From positions 124,001 through 188,000 of the forward strand of contig NZ_MYFN02000003.1 in assembly GCF_004514425.2 (NCBI RefSeq): a DNA stretch of 64,000 nt, written 5' to 3'. Within the stretch, counting starts at the first letter, position 1, and every line of letters begins with the position of its first letter. The notes under the pieces are model-generated. The model was given only the letters and a program-made list of their open reading frames with translations, was not told the origin of the DNA and ran no database searches. Source of the stretch: Shinella sumterensis (lineage in GTDB: Bacteria > Pseudomonadota > Alphaproteobacteria > Rhizobiales > Rhizobiaceae). The translations under genes and the position numbers were made by a program. Below, in pieces: positions 9,236 to 19,050 of this stretch.

Positions 9236-9391
9236 CTACCTGTCCGGCCGGTCGTCGCCATCGTCGAGGACACGCCAGGCGGCACCCTCCACATCGTCGT
9301 ACTGCCCGCTCTTGAGCGACCAGAGAAAGGCCGCAAGCCCGAGCGCGCCGAGGAAGAGCGCGATGGGGATGAGGAAGATGAGCGTGTTCAT
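9236..9391 (-). CDS. fixS: FixS/CcoS, cbb3 oxidase maturation protein
   Basis: A 51-aa protein, MNTLIFLIPIALFLGALG... with one N-terminal membrane helix, then FLWSLKSGQYDDVEGAAW, the signature of FixS/CcoS. Its ATG overlaps the stop of fixI (ATGA), so it is the last gene of fixGHIS. CcoS is needed to insert cofactors (heme b and copper) into the catalytic subunit of cbb3 oxidase. Confidence 0.95.
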   Translation of the reverse strand: MNTLIFLIPIALFLGALGLAAFLWSLKSGQYDDVEGAAWRVLDDGDDRPDR

Positions 9392-11682
9392 GCCGCCTTC
9401 ACCAGGGTGTTGACCGGACGCGCCGCATCCGCTGCGCGTGTCGCAAAGGCCGGCAGGCGTCCGCGCAGGCGCAGCGAATTGACGACGACCGTAATCGACG
9501 ATGTGGACATTGCTATGGCCGCAATCAGCGGCGTCGCGTGCCCGAGAATGGCGATGGGAATGGCGACGACATTGTAGCCGATGGCGAGCGCGAAGTTCTG
9601 GCGGATCAGGCGTCCGGCCTTTCGCGCGGTCTCGATGGCGAAGGGCACGGCCTCGAGGCTTTCATGCAGGAAGACCAGGTCCGCCGCCTGGCGGCCGACA
9701 TCGGCAGCACTGGCCGGCGCCATGGAGACATGCGCCGCCGCCAGTGCCGGCGCATCGTTGATGCCGTCGCCCACCATGAGGACACGATGACCGCTTGCGG
9801 CACGTTCGGCGACCGCCTCGGTCTTCTCACGCGGCGAAAGACCGGCCTGCCAGCGCTGGATGCCGAGCAGGCCGGCAATGCGCGAGACCGCCGCAGGCCG
9901 GTCGCCCGACAGGATCGCCATAGCGATGCCGTCCTCGCGCAGCGCGCCGACCGCCTCGCCGGCCCCGGCGCGCAGGGCGTCCTCGAAGCGGAAGGTCTCC
10001 AGCACGACGCCGTCCCGCGACAGCACGACCTCTGAAAGCCCGTGCATCTCCTCGCCGCCAACGGCCCTGCCGGCCGCAAAGGCGCGGCTGCCGAGGCGAA
10101 GCAGGCCCTGCGGCGTTTCGGTCTCAAGCCCGCCGCCCGCGATTTCCCGGACCTCGGTGAGGACGGGCATGGGACCGGGCACCGCACCGGCAAGCGCCAC
10201 GGAAAGCGGATGGCGCGAATGGGCCGCCAGCGCCGCCGCAAGCGCAAGATGGGCGCGATTGACGCTATCCCGGTCGACAAGGCGCGGCTTGCCGAGCGTC
10301 AGCGTGCCGGTCTTGTCGAAGACGGCGGTGTCGATCTCGGCCAGGCGCTCCATGGCCGAACCATCCTTCACCATGACGCCGCCGGCAAACAGGCGGCCGG
10401 CCGCCACCACCTGCACCACCGGCACCGCAAGCGCGAGCGCGCAGGGGCAGGTGATGATCAGCACCGCTATGGAGACCATGAGGGCATGTTTCCAGTCGCC
10501 GTCATAAAGACCCCAGCTGAGGAACGAGCCCAGCGCCATGACATGCACGACGGGCGCATAGATCTGCGACGCACGATCGGCGATGCGGCGATACCGCGCC
10601 CTGCCGCCTTCTGCCGCTTCCATCAGGCCGATGACCTCCGACAGGAAGGAATCGCGGGCGGTCGCGACGGCTTCGACCAGAAGCGAGCCGGTGAGGTTCA
10701 TCGCGCCCGCCTCGAGGCGGGTGCCGGGCCCGGCGGCAAGCGGATCGCTCTCGCCGTTGACGATGGAACGGTCGACATCGCTTGCCCCCGTCAGCACGCG
10801 GCAATCGACGGGAATACGCTCGCCCGCGGCGATGGCGAGATGATCGCCGACAGCGATCTCCTCGACCGGCCGATAGTCGCGCGACCCGTCGGGCAGCATC
10901 ACCATCGCGCCGCGCGGCGAGAGGCGGGCAAGGCCGGTGATGGCCGAGCGGGCGCGATCGCGCATGACATGGTCGAGCGTGCGGCCGATGAGCAGGAAGA
11001 ACAGCAGGCTGACGGTGGCGTCGAACCAGGCATGCTCGGCGCTGTGCAGCGTCTCCCACAACGAGAAGACATAGGAAAGCGTGATCGCGATGGCGATCGG
11101 CACATCCATGTTGGTGCGGCCGTGGCGCAGCGCGTTCCAGGCCGAGCGGTAGAAGAAGCGGCCGGCATAGATCAGCGTCGGGCCGGCGATGAAGGCGGAA
11201 ATCCAGTGGAACAGGTCGCGCGTCGCGGCCTCGGCGCCCGACCAGACGGAAACCGAAAGCAGCATGATGTTGGTGGCCGCGAAGCCGGAAACGGCGACGG
11301 CGCGGATCAGCTGGTTGCGCAGGAGGTCGTCGCCTTCCGCGGCAAGCGAGAAGAGATGCGTCTCGTAGCCCGTGGCGGCGATCGCCGCCGCCATGGCCTG
11401 CGGATCGGTCGGCGCGCCGCCCACCTCCTCCTTCCACACCACCGAGACCCGGCGGGTGGAAAGGTTGACGCGCGCCCGCTCGACCTCCGGCAGGGCTTCG
11501 AGTGCAGTCTCGATGGTGGTGATGCACGCGCCGCAATGCACGCCGGGAACGCTCAGGTCGCTCTGGCGCAGTCCCGGCCCAACCGGGCGGCTGGCGAGCA
11601 GCAGTTCCTCCGACGACGGCAAGGCATGGCGGGCGCGCTCGGCCTCCATCGCGCCTTCCGTTCCGGGTGCGCAGCAGCTCAT
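9388..11682 (-). CDS. fixI: FixI/CcoI copper-translocating P1B-type ATPase
   Basis: 764 aa from the ATG at 11680-11682, which overlaps the fixH stop as ATGA. An N-terminal heavy-metal-associated domain carries GVHCGACITTIE near residue 50. The membrane CPC metal site is CPCALALAVPVV. The phosphorylation motif DKTGTLT and hinge motif GDGINDAPAL are intact. It exports or delivers copper for assembly of the cbb3-type cytochrome oxidase encoded by fixNOQP. A longer frame extends upstream over fixH but is not coding there. Confidence 0.96.
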   Translation of the reverse strand: MSCCAPGTEGAMEAERARHALPSSEELLLASRPVGPGLRQSDLSVPGVHCGACITTIETALEALPEVERARVNLSTRRVSVVWKEEVGGAPTDPQAMAAAIAATGYETHLFSLAAEGDDLLRNQLIRAVAVSGFAATNIMLLSVSVWSGAEAATRDLFHWISAFIAGPTLIYAGRFFYRSAWNALRHGRTNMDVPIAIAITLSYVFSLWETLHSAEHAWFDATVSLLFFLLIGRTLDHVMRDRARSAITGLARLSPRGAMVMLPDGSRDYRPVEEIAVGDHLAIAAGERIPVDCRVLTGASDVDRSIVNGESDPLAAGPGTRLEAGAMNLTGSLLVEAVATARDSFLSEVIGLMEAAEGGRARYRRIADRASQIYAPVVHVMALGSFLSWGLYDGDWKHALMVSIAVLIITCPCALALAVPVVQVVAAGRLFAGGVMVKDGSAMERLAEIDTAVFDKTGTLTLGKPRLVDRDSVNRAHLALAAALAAHSRHPLSVALAGAVPGPMPVLTEVREIAGGGLETETPQGLLRLGSRAFAAGRAVGGEEMHGLSEVVLSRDGVVLETFRFEDALRAGAGEAVGALREDGIAMAILSGDRPAAVSRIAGLLGIQRWQAGLSPREKTEAVAERAASGHRVLMVGDGINDAPALAAAHVSMAPASAADVGRQAADLVFLHESLEAVPFAIETARKAGRLIRQNFALAIGYNVVAIPIAILGHATPLIAAIAMSTSSITVVVNSLRLRGRLPAFATRAADAARPVNTLVKAA

Positions 11683-12176
11683 TGGCGGCCTCCTGCGACG
11701 ACGGTGCGCAGCGTCTGGTGGAACACCTTCGCACCCTGATGCCGCGTGGCGATATCGATCACCCACTGGCCGGCGGGCACATCGCGCTCGGCAACGAACC
11801 GCCCCGCACCCGAGGGCACGAGCGACAGGGTGAAATCCTCCCGCTCGTCCACCGGACGCTTGAAGGTGGCCGAGACCTCGTCGGCGACGACGGGCTGGCC
11901 ACCGGCATCGACCACATGGTAGACGACGCGGCCGTCCTTGATGACGATATCGCCCTCGATGCCGCTCGCGGCAAGCCGCTTGGCCTCCTCCACCTTGCCG
12001 TTGAACTGCTGACTGGCGACATAGGTGTTCGGCACGACCAGCCCGCTCCAGGTCCGCACCGCGTTCCACGCCATGAAGACGTTGACCGCGATGATGGTGC
12101 CGAAGAACAGCACCATGACGAGGAGCATATGCCAGCCCGTGAAGACGAAACCGCGTTGTTTGCTTTCGGCGACCAT
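11679..12176 (-). CDS. fixH: FixH/CcoH, cbb3 oxidase assembly protein
   Basis: 165 aa. An N-terminal membrane helix (GWHMLLVMVLFFGTIIAVNVFMAW, residues about 14-38) is followed by a periplasmic domain beginning TWSGLVVPNTYVASQQFN, the typical FixH opening. It overlaps fixG by one nucleotide and fixI by four, within the tightly coupled fixGHIS operon. The product is required for stable assembly of the cbb3 oxidase complex. Confidence 0.95.
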   Translation of the reverse strand: MVAESKQRGFVFTGWHMLLVMVLFFGTIIAVNVFMAWNAVRTWSGLVVPNTYVASQQFNGKVEEAKRLAASGIEGDIVIKDGRVVYHVVDAGGQPVVADEVSATFKRPVDEREDFTLSLVPSGAGRFVAERDVPAGQWVIDIATRHQGAKVFHQTLRTVVAGGRQ

Positions 12177-13744
12177 TATCGTGCTCCCGGCATGTTGAAT
12201 TTGGCGGAATAGGCCCTGCTCTCGTGACCCTGGCGATCTTCCGCCACGATCCGGAAGCCGTCGGCCGCTTCCGCCAGCTTGTCCTTGGGCAGGGTGACGA
12301 AGACCCTGAGCGCCGTCACCTTGTCCGGATCGGCCGGCACGTCGACGCTGCGGCCATCCGTGTTGTCATGGCCGGCGATCTTCATGACGGCCCCCGGCAT
12401 GCCCTCGATCGACACGGTGATGACGCGCGGTTCGGGGATCATGTTGAGCAGCTTCACGGCGTAGCCGTTGCGGATCGAGCCATCCGATTCCACGACGAAC
12501 TGGGGATTGCGGTCATGGATGACGTTGAGGTCCAGCCGCTCGCGCGCCAGAAGTGCGTAGACCAGCGCAAGCCCCGCCAGCGACCAGACGCCGAAATAGA
12601 GCAGCGTGCGCGGACGGAAGATGACCCGCCAGTCGAAATGCCTGACACGATCGTTGAACGTGCCGTCGGCATTGCGGACGCGTGCCGGCGCGATCGGCTG
12701 CGTGCCGCCTGCGGTAGCGAGCGCCATGTTCGCCGCATAATCCGACAGGGTGGCATAGGCGATCAGGCCGCGCTCCTTGCCGACCTTGTCCATGACATTG
12801 TCGCAGGCATCGATGCAGAGCGCGCAGGTGATACACTCCATCTGCTGGCCGTCGCGGATATCGATGCCCATGGGACAGACCACGACACAGGCGTTGCAAT
12901 CCACGCAATCGCCGACGCTCTCCCCGGCTGCGATGGCCTTCTTGGCATGGCGGGTGCGCGGCTCGCCGCGCCAGTCGTTATAGGTCACGACCAGCGAGCT
13001 TTCATCGAGCATCGCCGCCTGGATGCGCGGCCACGGGCACATATAGGTGCAGACCTGCTCACGCATCAGCCCGCCCAGAACGTATGTCGTCGCCGTCAGG
13101 ACCGCGACGGTGATATAGGCGACCGGCGGCGCCTGCAGCGTGCCGAAATTGACGAGCAAGGACGGTGCGTCGGCGAAATAGAAGATCCAGGCACCGCCCG
13201 TAGCGACGGCAATAACGAGCCAGATGGCATGCTTGCTGACGCGCTTCCAGACCTTGGAGAGCGTCCACGGCCCGGCATCGAGCTTCATGCGCGCATTGCG
13301 ATCGCCTTCGATGGCGCGCTCCACGACAAGGAAGAGATCGACCCAGACCGTCTGCGGACAGGCATAGCCGCACCAGGCGCGCCCGACCGCCGAGGTCACG
13401 AGGAACAGGCCGAAGCCCGCCATGACGAGCAGGCCGGCCACGAAGAAGAATTCCTGCGGCCAGATCTCAATGAAGAAGAAGTAGAAGCGACGGCCGGCGA
13501 GATCGATGAGCACCGCCTGATCTGGCGCATAGGGACCGCGATCCCAGCGAATCCACGGCGTCAGGTAATAGATGCCGAGCGTCACGAGCATGATCAGCCA
13601 CTTGAACTGGCGAAAACGACCCTGGGCGCGCTTGGGAAAAATCTTCCTGCGCTTCTCGTAGAGCGGCTTGCGCACCTTGGCCGAGTTGACGGGCTCGGCC
13701 TCGTGGCGCTCGATGGTCGTGTCTGCGGTGTAGACGGTCGTCAT
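12176..13744 (-). CDS. fixG: FixG/CcoG, cbb3 oxidase accessory iron-sulphur protein
   Basis: 522-aa polytopic membrane ferredoxin. Conserved GRAWCGYACPQTVWVDLF is at about residues 121-138 and CTYMCPWPRIQ near 232. The two [4Fe-4S] motifs lie at about 280-315 (CVDCNACVVVCP and CITCALCIDACD). A C-terminal immunoglobulin-like domain follows from about residue 410. CcoG is a cupric reductase supplying Cu(I) for cbb3 assembly. It is first in the operon and is preceded by an FNR/FixK-type box. Confidence 0.96.
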   Translation of the reverse strand: MTTVYTADTTIERHEAEPVNSAKVRKPLYEKRRKIFPKRAQGRFRQFKWLIMLVTLGIYYLTPWIRWDRGPYAPDQAVLIDLAGRRFYFFFIEIWPQEFFFVAGLLVMAGFGLFLVTSAVGRAWCGYACPQTVWVDLFLVVERAIEGDRNARMKLDAGPWTLSKVWKRVSKHAIWLVIAVATGGAWIFYFADAPSLLVNFGTLQAPPVAYITVAVLTATTYVLGGLMREQVCTYMCPWPRIQAAMLDESSLVVTYNDWRGEPRTRHAKKAIAAGESVGDCVDCNACVVVCPMGIDIRDGQQMECITCALCIDACDNVMDKVGKERGLIAYATLSDYAANMALATAGGTQPIAPARVRNADGTFNDRVRHFDWRVIFRPRTLLYFGVWSLAGLALVYALLARERLDLNVIHDRNPQFVVESDGSIRNGYAVKLLNMIPEPRVITVSIEGMPGAVMKIAGHDNTDGRSVDVPADPDKVTALRVFVTLPKDKLAEAADGFRIVAEDRQGHESRAYSAKFNMPGAR

Positions 13745-13811
13745 GATATGCGGATGTCCCGGAATCTTCTGCCTGTGCCGGGGACAATGACGCCAACGGG
13801 GCGCCGCATCG

Positions 13812-13825
13812 TTGATCTACGTCAA
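13812..13825. promoter_or_regulatory. Anaerobox (FnrN/FixK site) upstream of fixG
   Basis: TTGATCTACGTCAA fits TTGA-N6-TCAA. It lies 68 bp upstream of the fixG start, a suitable distance for activation of the fixGHIS promoter under low oxygen. Confidence 0.85.
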
Positions 13826-13980
13826 GTTTGGTGGGCGTTACGGCCGCCATGGGCGTGGCGCGTTGCCGCACGAATGCGTCGCACATACCCTATGCCGCTG
13901 TCGAAAAGACTGACATGTTCACTTTTCGTTCGACAAATAAGCCTGTTCCAACGTATCCTGCGTCGATGAGGAGAGCGCCC

Positions 13981-14397
13981 ATGACCACCCTGACCGCCCG
14001 CATCATCCACCGCAGCATCGATCGCGATTGGCGCGCCGTTTACGCCTTCGCAGCAAAGCCGGAGAACATGCCGCTCTGGGCTTCGGGCCTCGCCTCGGGG
14101 CTGACGCGTGACGGTGACGACTGGATCGCCGACGGCGGGCCGATCGGCAATGTGCGTGTCCGGTTCGCGCCGGCCAACGATTTCGGCGTCATCGATCATA
14201 CCGTCATCCTGCCGGACGGCCGGGTCGTCGAAAACGCCCTGCGCATCGTTCCGAACGGTGATGGCGCGGAGGTGATGTTCACGCTGCTGCGGCAACCGGA
14301 TATGGATGACGCGGCCTTCGAGTCGGATGCGGCGCATGTGGCCCGCGATCTCGACGCGTTGGCCAAACTGATGGAAGACAGGGAGTTGCCGCGATGA
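13981..14397 (+). CDS. SRPBCC-family (START-like) small protein
   Basis: 138 aa from an ATG preceded by GAGGAGAGCGCCC. The sequence RIIHRSIDRDWRAVYAFAAKPENMPLWASGL is the typical first strand and helix of polyketide-cyclase/SRPBCC folds, which bind hydrophobic ligands in a deep cavity. Its stop overlaps the next ATG (ATGA), so it forms a pair with the VOC gene. The biological ligand is unknown. The pair is divergent from fixG across a 236-bp gap, so the same anaerobox might affect it (inference). Confidence 0.75.
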   Translation: MTTLTARIIHRSIDRDWRAVYAFAAKPENMPLWASGLASGLTRDGDDWIADGGPIGNVRVRFAPANDFGVIDHTVILPDGRVVENALRIVPNGDGAEVMFTLLRQPDMDDAAFESDAAHVARDLDALAKLMEDRELPR

Positions 14398-14750
14398 GCA
14401 GCAGAGGCGCCGATCGCAAGATCGACTATATCGAGTTCAACGTCGCGGATATCGCCCGCAGCAAGGCCTTCTATGGCAGCGCCTTCGGCTGGACCTTCAC
14501 GGATTACGGGCCGCAATATTGCGAGTTTCAGGACGGCCGCCTGACCGGCGGCTTTACCACTACGGCCCCGGTTCGCGCTGAGGGTGGCCCGCTGATCATC
14601 CTTTTTGCCGACGCGCTTGAAGAGACATTGGCCCGCATCGAGGCGGCAGGCGGAACGGTGGTGCAGCCGATCTTCGACTTTCCCGGTGGACGCCGCTTCC
14701 ACTTCACCGATCCAGACGGATACGAGCTGGCGGTCTGGTCCGACCGTTGA
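14394..14750 (+). CDS. VOC-family (glyoxalase/bleomycin-resistance-like) protein
   Basis: 118 aa. KIDYIEFNVADIARSKAFYGSAFGW is the first beta-alpha-beta unit of vicinal oxygen chelate proteins, and RRFHFTDPDGYELAVWSD the last. One metal-ligand Glu may be in EFNV and another in YELAVW, but the first-strand His of glyoxalase I is missing, so a metal-independent binding or resistance role is possible. It is translationally coupled to the SRPBCC gene. Confidence 0.82.
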   Translation: MSSRGADRKIDYIEFNVADIARSKAFYGSAFGWTFTDYGPQYCEFQDGRLTGGFTTTAPVRAEGGPLIILFADALEETLARIEAAGGTVVQPIFDFPGGRRFHFTDPDGYELAVWSDR

Positions 14751-14867
14751 CCGGCTCGACTGGCGTCAATCTGACGGCGTGAAGCATTTTTACCCTTGGA
14801 ATTCAGGGATTTTCAACGATCGCCTCCTAGTGACGAGTCCAGCGGTTAAATCAGCGTGGGCTCGTCG

Positions 14868-15605
14868 ATGTACGCAATTCTGGGCAGGACCTTACTGGTC
14901 GCGGTGCTGTCGACGGTCGCATCGCTCGTGATCAGCTTCGCCTTCGTACCGATGATGGGCGGCCGCGTGGCTGGCGCAGGCCTGATCATGACCATCGTCT
15001 GCCCGATCGCCATCTCCATCCCCGCCTCGCTCGTGCACTTCTATCAGGCCGACCGTCTGCGCCGCGCCAATACGGCGCTCGCCGAGGCGCGCGATGCGCT
15101 GGAAAAGGCCTATGCCCGCCTGCAATACCAGGCCCGGCGCGATGCCCTGACCGGCCTGCTCAACCGGGCAGCCTTCATGGACGAGATTGCCGCATCCAGC
15201 AACGACGGCGCGAATGGCGGCCTGCTCTTTCTCGATGTCGATCATTTCAAGTCGGTCAACGACCGGTTCGGCCATGCGGCGGGCGACGAGGCCCTGCATC
15301 TCATCGGCGCCGCCCTCCAGGGCCTGTCTCAGGAGAACGACATCGTCGGCCGCCTCGGCGGCGAGGAGTTCGCGATTTTCCTGCACGGCGCGTCGGCCGA
15401 GCGCATGCTCGATCATTCGCAGGCGGTGCGCGAGGCGGTCGCCGCCATCGATCTTCGCCACCCATCCGGCATCCGCATACCCCTCGGCGTCAGCATCGGC
15501 GCCTTCCATTGCGCGCCCCGGTTCGATCCGGCCGAGGCGCTCGCCGCCGCCGACCGCAATCTCTACCGGGCGAAATCGGCAGGCCGCAACACGGTCGTCG
15601 CATGA
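14868..15605 (+). CDS. Membrane diguanylate cyclase (GGDEF)
   Basis: 245 aa. Two N-terminal membrane helices span about residues 5-55, followed by a short coiled linker (ANTALAEARDALEKAYARLQ) and a GGDEF domain starting at ARRDALTGLLNRAAF. The active-site loop is intact as RLGGEEFAIF, so cyclic-di-GMP synthesis is expected. No RxxD inhibitory site is seen five residues before the GGEEF. A GTG 12 nt upstream is an alternative start and the ribosome site is weak. It sits alone on the plus strand between fixG and fixP and shares a terminator hairpin with fixP. Confidence 0.9.
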   Translation: MYAILGRTLLVAVLSTVASLVISFAFVPMMGGRVAGAGLIMTIVCPIAISIPASLVHFYQADRLRRANTALAEARDALEKAYARLQYQARRDALTGLLNRAAFMDEIAASSNDGANGGLLFLDVDHFKSVNDRFGHAAGDEALHLIGAALQGLSQENDIVGRLGGEEFAIFLHGASAERMLDHSQAVREAVAAIDLRHPSGIRIPLGVSIGAFHCAPRFDPAEALAAADRNLYRAKSAGRNTVVA

Positions 15606-15608
15606 AAA

Positions 15609-15629
15609 AGGCCGCGTTCGACGCGGCCT
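15609..15629. terminator. Intrinsic terminator between the GGDEF gene and fixP
   Basis: AGGCCGCGT (15609-15617), loop TCG, and ACGCGGCCT (15621-15629), preceded by AAAA and followed by CTCTTCC, lies between two convergent genes and probably works in both directions. Confidence 0.7.
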
Positions 15630-15657
15630 CTTCCTGTGTCATGTCTGGTCTCGGCGA

Positions 15658-16521
15658 TTATTCGCCGCCGCCCAGCGAGTGGACGAAGATCGCAAGCTGC
15701 TTGACCGAAGCATCGCCCAGGCGCGGCAGCCAGCTCGGCATCACGCCATGCTTGGGCGCGCGGACCTGCGTGGCGATGGCCGCCTCGCCCTCGCCCTTCA
15801 GCCAGATGGCGTCCGCGAGGTTCGGCGCGCCGAACTCGCGGTTGCCCTTGGCGTCATCGCCGTGGCAGGCGGCGCAGTTGTCGGCGAAGATCTGCCTGCC
15901 CGGCTCGACGAAGCTGGCATCCGACGGCGTCCCCGTCAGGCTGACGACATAGGCCGCCACCTGCTTGATCTGCACGGGCTCCAGGATTTCGCCATAGGCC
16001 GGCATTTCCGAAATACGGGTCTCGTCGTCGCCGGGGTTGCGGATACCGTGCGCGATGGTCTGGTAGATGTCATCCACCGAGCCGCCCCAGATCCAGTCGT
16101 CGTCGTTGAGGTTCGGGAAGCCGGCGCCGCCGGCAGCGCCGGAACCATGGCACTGCGCACAGTTGACCTTGAAGGCCGATGCGCCGCCCGCGATTGCGAA
16201 CTGCGAAAGCTGCGGATCGGCCATGATCTCCTGAAGCGAGGAATTGGCGATGCGGTCGACGAAGGCGGACTGCGCCTGCTTGGCCTCCGCCAGCTCGGTC
16301 GCGATATTGGCGCGGCTCGACCAGCCGAGAACGCCCCTTGTGGCGTCGCTGACCAGCGGCCATGCCGGAAAGGCGATGGTGTAGCCGATCGCCCAGAGGA
16401 TCGTCGCATAGAACGTCCAGACCCACCAGCGCGGCATCGGGTTGTTCAGTTCGCGGATGCCATCCCATTCGTGGCCGGTGGTTTCGACGCCCGAGATTTC
16501 GTCAATATGTTTCTCGGCCAT
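15658..16521 (-). CDS. fixP: FixP/CcoP, cbb3 oxidase diheme cytochrome c subunit
   Basis: 287 aa. One N-terminal membrane helix (WWVWTFYATILWAIGYTIAF, about 32-51) is followed by two cytochrome c domains with heme motifs CAQCH (121-125) and CAACH (216-220). NNPMPRWW just before the helix is characteristic of the family. The subunit relays electrons from the bc1 complex to FixO/FixN in the inner membrane. It is the last gene of fixNOQP; fixQ ends 2 nt before its ATG. Confidence 0.97.
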   Translation of the reverse strand: MAEKHIDEISGVETTGHEWDGIRELNNPMPRWWVWTFYATILWAIGYTIAFPAWPLVSDATRGVLGWSSRANIATELAEAKQAQSAFVDRIANSSLQEIMADPQLSQFAIAGGASAFKVNCAQCHGSGAAGGAGFPNLNDDDWIWGGSVDDIYQTIAHGIRNPGDDETRISEMPAYGEILEPVQIKQVAAYVVSLTGTPSDASFVEPGRQIFADNCAACHGDDAKGNREFGAPNLADAIWLKGEGEAAIATQVRAPKHGVMPSWLPRLGDASVKQLAIFVHSLGGGE

Positions 16522-16523
16522 GA

Positions 16524-16676
16524 TCAGTCCTCCTTGAGAGGGATTTCAGCGGCCCGTTCGGCGGCCTTGCGGGCGCCGGGGCGGAGTGTGAAGCCGACGA
16601 CGGCGAGGAAGAACAGCGTCATGGCGAGCAGGCCCCAGCTGTCGGCGAAGTGGCGCATGGCGGTATAGGTTTCCAT
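16524..16676 (-). CDS. fixQ: FixQ/CcoQ, small cbb3 oxidase subunit
   Basis: A 50-aa protein beginning METYTAMRHFADSWGLLAM, with a single membrane helix (LLAMTLFFLAVVGFTL) and a charged tail. It lies between fixO and fixP with very short gaps (11 bp and 2 bp), the conserved position of fixQ. The small subunit stabilises association of FixP with the core oxidase. Confidence 0.95.
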   Translation of the reverse strand: METYTAMRHFADSWGLLAMTLFFLAVVGFTLRPGARKAAERAAEIPLKED

Positions 16677-16687
16677 GATCCACCTCC

Positions 16688-17419
16688 TCAGCGGTAACCG
16701 CTGGCATCGTCATAGGTGGAGAAGTCCACCAGCGTGCCGAGCATTTGCAGATAGGCGACAAGCGCATCCATTTCGGTGAGCTTCGCGGGATCGCCGTCGA
16801 AGTCGCCGAGCTTGGCCTTCGGATAGCGGGCCTCCAGGCCGGACGTGTCCGCGTTCGGATCCGCCTGCGCCTTGATATCGGCTGCCGCGTTCTCGATCAT
16901 CTCGTCCGTATAGGGCACGCCGACCTTGCGGTTTGCTTCGAGATGCAGGGTGATGTTCTTCACCTCCAGCGGCGTCTCCTTGAGGAAGGCGTAGCTCGGC
17001 ATCACCGATTCCGGCACGACCGAGCGCGGCTCGATCAGGTGCTGGACATGCCACTCGTTCGAATAGCGGTCGCCGACGCGGGCGAGATCCGGCCCCGTGC
17101 GCTTCGAGCCCCACTGGAACGGATGGTCGTACATCGACTCCGCAGCCAGCGAGTAGTGCCCGTAGCGTTCCACCTCGTCGCGGAACGGGCGGATCATCTG
17201 GCTGTGACAGACGTAGCAGCCTTCACGGACATAGATGTCGCGGCCCGCCAGTTCGAGCGGCGAATAAGGCCGCATGCCCTCCACCTTCTCGATGGTGTTT
17301 TCGAGGTAGAACAGCGGGGCGATCTCGACGATGCCGCCGATGGTGACGACCAGGAGCGAGCCGACGAGGAGAAGCGTCGCGTTGCGTTCGAGGATCGCGT
17401 GTTTGTCAAGAATGGACAT
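16688..17419 (-). CDS. fixO: FixO/CcoO, cbb3 oxidase monoheme cytochrome c subunit
   Basis: 243 aa. An N-terminal helix ([22 protein letters not shown]) anchors a periplasmic cytochrome c domain with heme motif CYVCH at 68-72, followed by [18 protein letters not shown], a strongly conserved CcoO stretch. The axial methionine is probably in PESVMPSY. It transfers electrons from FixP to the catalytic subunit and lies 11 bp after fixN. Confidence 0.97.
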   Translation of the reverse strand: MSILDKHAILERNATLLLVGSLLVVTIGGIVEIAPLFYLENTIEKVEGMRPYSPLELAGRDIYVREGCYVCHSQMIRPFRDEVERYGHYSLAAESMYDHPFQWGSKRTGPDLARVGDRYSNEWHVQHLIEPRSVVPESVMPSYAFLKETPLEVKNITLHLEANRKVGVPYTDEMIENAAADIKAQADPNADTSGLEARYPKAKLGDFDGDPAKLTEMDALVAYLQMLGTLVDFSTYDDASGYR

Positions 17420-17430
17420 GGTGTCCCCTC

Positions 17431-19050
17431 CTATTCGGCCGGCTGGAGCGCAGGTGCGGCACCCGGGATCGGGGCTTCGTCACGCTGGTAGCCGAGGATT
17501 GTCATGGTCACGTTGTAGGCCATGATGAGCGCCCCCAAGAGGAACAGCCCGCCGCCGACGGCGCGCAGCACGTAATAGGGGAACATCGCGGCGACGGTTT
17601 CGGCGAACGAATAGACCAGGAAGCCCTGCTCGTCGTATTCGCGCCACATCAGGCCCTGCTGGATGCCGGCGACCCACATGACCGCCGCGTAGACGACGAT
17701 GCCGAGCGTGGCGAGCCAGAAGTGCCAGTTGACCATGCGGATCGAGTAGAGCCGTTCGCGCTTCCACAGCTTCGGAACGAGGAAGTAGACCGCGCCGAAG
17801 GTGATGAGGCCGTTCCAGCCGAGCGCGCCCGAATGCACGTGGCCGATGGTCCAGTCCGTGTAGTGGCTGAGCGAGTTGACCGACTTGATCGACATCATCG
17901 GGCCTTCGAAGGTCGCCATGCCGTAGAAGGCGACGGCCATGACCATCATGCGCACGATCGGATCGGTGCGGATCTTGTCCCAGGCGCCCGAGAGCGTCAT
18001 CAGGCCGTTGATCATGCCGCCCCACGAGGGCATCCACAGCATGATCGAGAAGACCATGCCCAGCGTCTGCGCCCAGTCGGGCAGCGCCGTGTAGTGCAGG
18101 TGGTGCGGGCCGGCCCAGATATACATGAAGATCAGGGCCCAGAAGTGGATGATCGACAGGCGGTAGGAATAGACCGGACGGTTCACCTGCTTGGGAATGA
18201 AGTAGTACATCATGCCCAGGAAACCGGCCGTCAGGAAGAAGCCCACGGCGTTATGGCCATACCACCATTGCGTCAGCGCATCCTGCACGCCCGAGAAGGC
18301 CGAGTAGCTCTTGACACCCAGGAACGACACCGGGATCGCCAGGTTGTTGACGATATGCAGCATCGCCACCGTCACGATGAACGACAGGAAGAACCAGTTC
18401 GCCACGTAGATATGGGGTTCCTTGCGGGTCATGATCGTGCCGAGGAAGGCGACGAGGTAGGCGACCCAGACGACGGTGAGCCACAGGTCGACATACCATT
18501 CCGGCTCGGCATATTCCCTGCCCTGCGTGATGCCGAGCAGATAGCCGGTGGCGGCCATGACGATGAAGAGCTGGTAGCCCCAGAACACGAACCAGCCGAG
18601 ATTGCCGCCGAAGAGGCGCGCGCGCGAGGTGCGCTGCACCACATAGAACGACGTCGCGATCAGCGCATTGCCGCCAAAGGCGAAGATCACCGCCGAGGTG
18701 TGCAGCGGGCGCGTGCGGCCGAAGTTCAGCCAGGGCTCGATGTTGAGATCGGGAAAGGCCAGTTGCAGCGCGACCACGACGCCGACCAGGAAGCCGACGA
18801 CGCCCCAGAAGACGGTTGCGATGACGCCGTATTTCACGACCTCGTCGAAGTAACTGCCATCGTCGGACGAGGCCGCGACCTTGGCCGGGGCGAAGGAAAT
18901 GCGCCGGATCATGAAGACCGTGCCCGTCAGGAGCACGAAGAAGAGGACCCACATATGGGCCCCGAAAAGCTTGTCCTGGGCAAACGCCGCGCCGAGCAGC
19001 GCGAGGAATGCGCCCACGGCAAGGACGATTGTTTCCGTTGTATATTTCAT
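17431..19050 (-). CDS. fixN: FixN/CcoN, cbb3-type cytochrome c oxidase catalytic subunit
   Basis: 539 aa from the ATG at 19048-19050 ([23 protein letters not shown], the family start), with a GGGGGATG ribosome site. It has about 12 membrane helices. Heme and copper ligand regions include [36 protein letters not shown], and the HHLHYTAL and [12 protein letters not shown] segments with the expected histidines. It reduces O2 at high affinity, supporting respiration in micro-oxic niches such as nodules. A longer in-frame extension upstream crosses the regulatory box and is not coding. Confidence 0.97.
   Translation of the reverse strand: MKYTTETIVLAVGAFLALLGAAFAQDKLFGAHMWVLFFVLLTGTVFMIRRISFAPAKVAASSDDGSYFDEVVKYGVIATVFWGVVGFLVGVVVALQLAFPDLNIEPWLNFGRTRPLHTSAVIFAFGGNALIATSFYVVQRTSRARLFGGNLGWFVFWGYQLFIVMAATGYLLGITQGREYAEPEWYVDLWLTVVWVAYLVAFLGTIMTRKEPHIYVANWFFLSFIVTVAMLHIVNNLAIPVSFLGVKSYSAFSGVQDALTQWWYGHNAVGFFLTAGFLGMMYYFIPKQVNRPVYSYRLSIIHFWALIFMYIWAGPHHLHYTALPDWAQTLGMVFSIMLWMPSWGGMINGLMTLSGAWDKIRTDPIVRMMVMAVAFYGMATFEGPMMSIKSVNSLSHYTDWTIGHVHSGALGWNGLITFGAVYFLVPKLWKRERLYSIRMVNWHFWLATLGIVVYAAVMWVAGIQQGLMWREYDEQGFLVYSFAETVAAMFPYYVLRAVGGGLFLLGALIMAYNVTMTILGYQRDEAPIPGAAPALQPAE

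Noticed and set aside
14856-14867. GTG start for the GGDEF gene 12 nt upstream
   Set aside because: It adds four residues only; neither start has a clear ribosome site, so the ATG was preferred without strong evidence.
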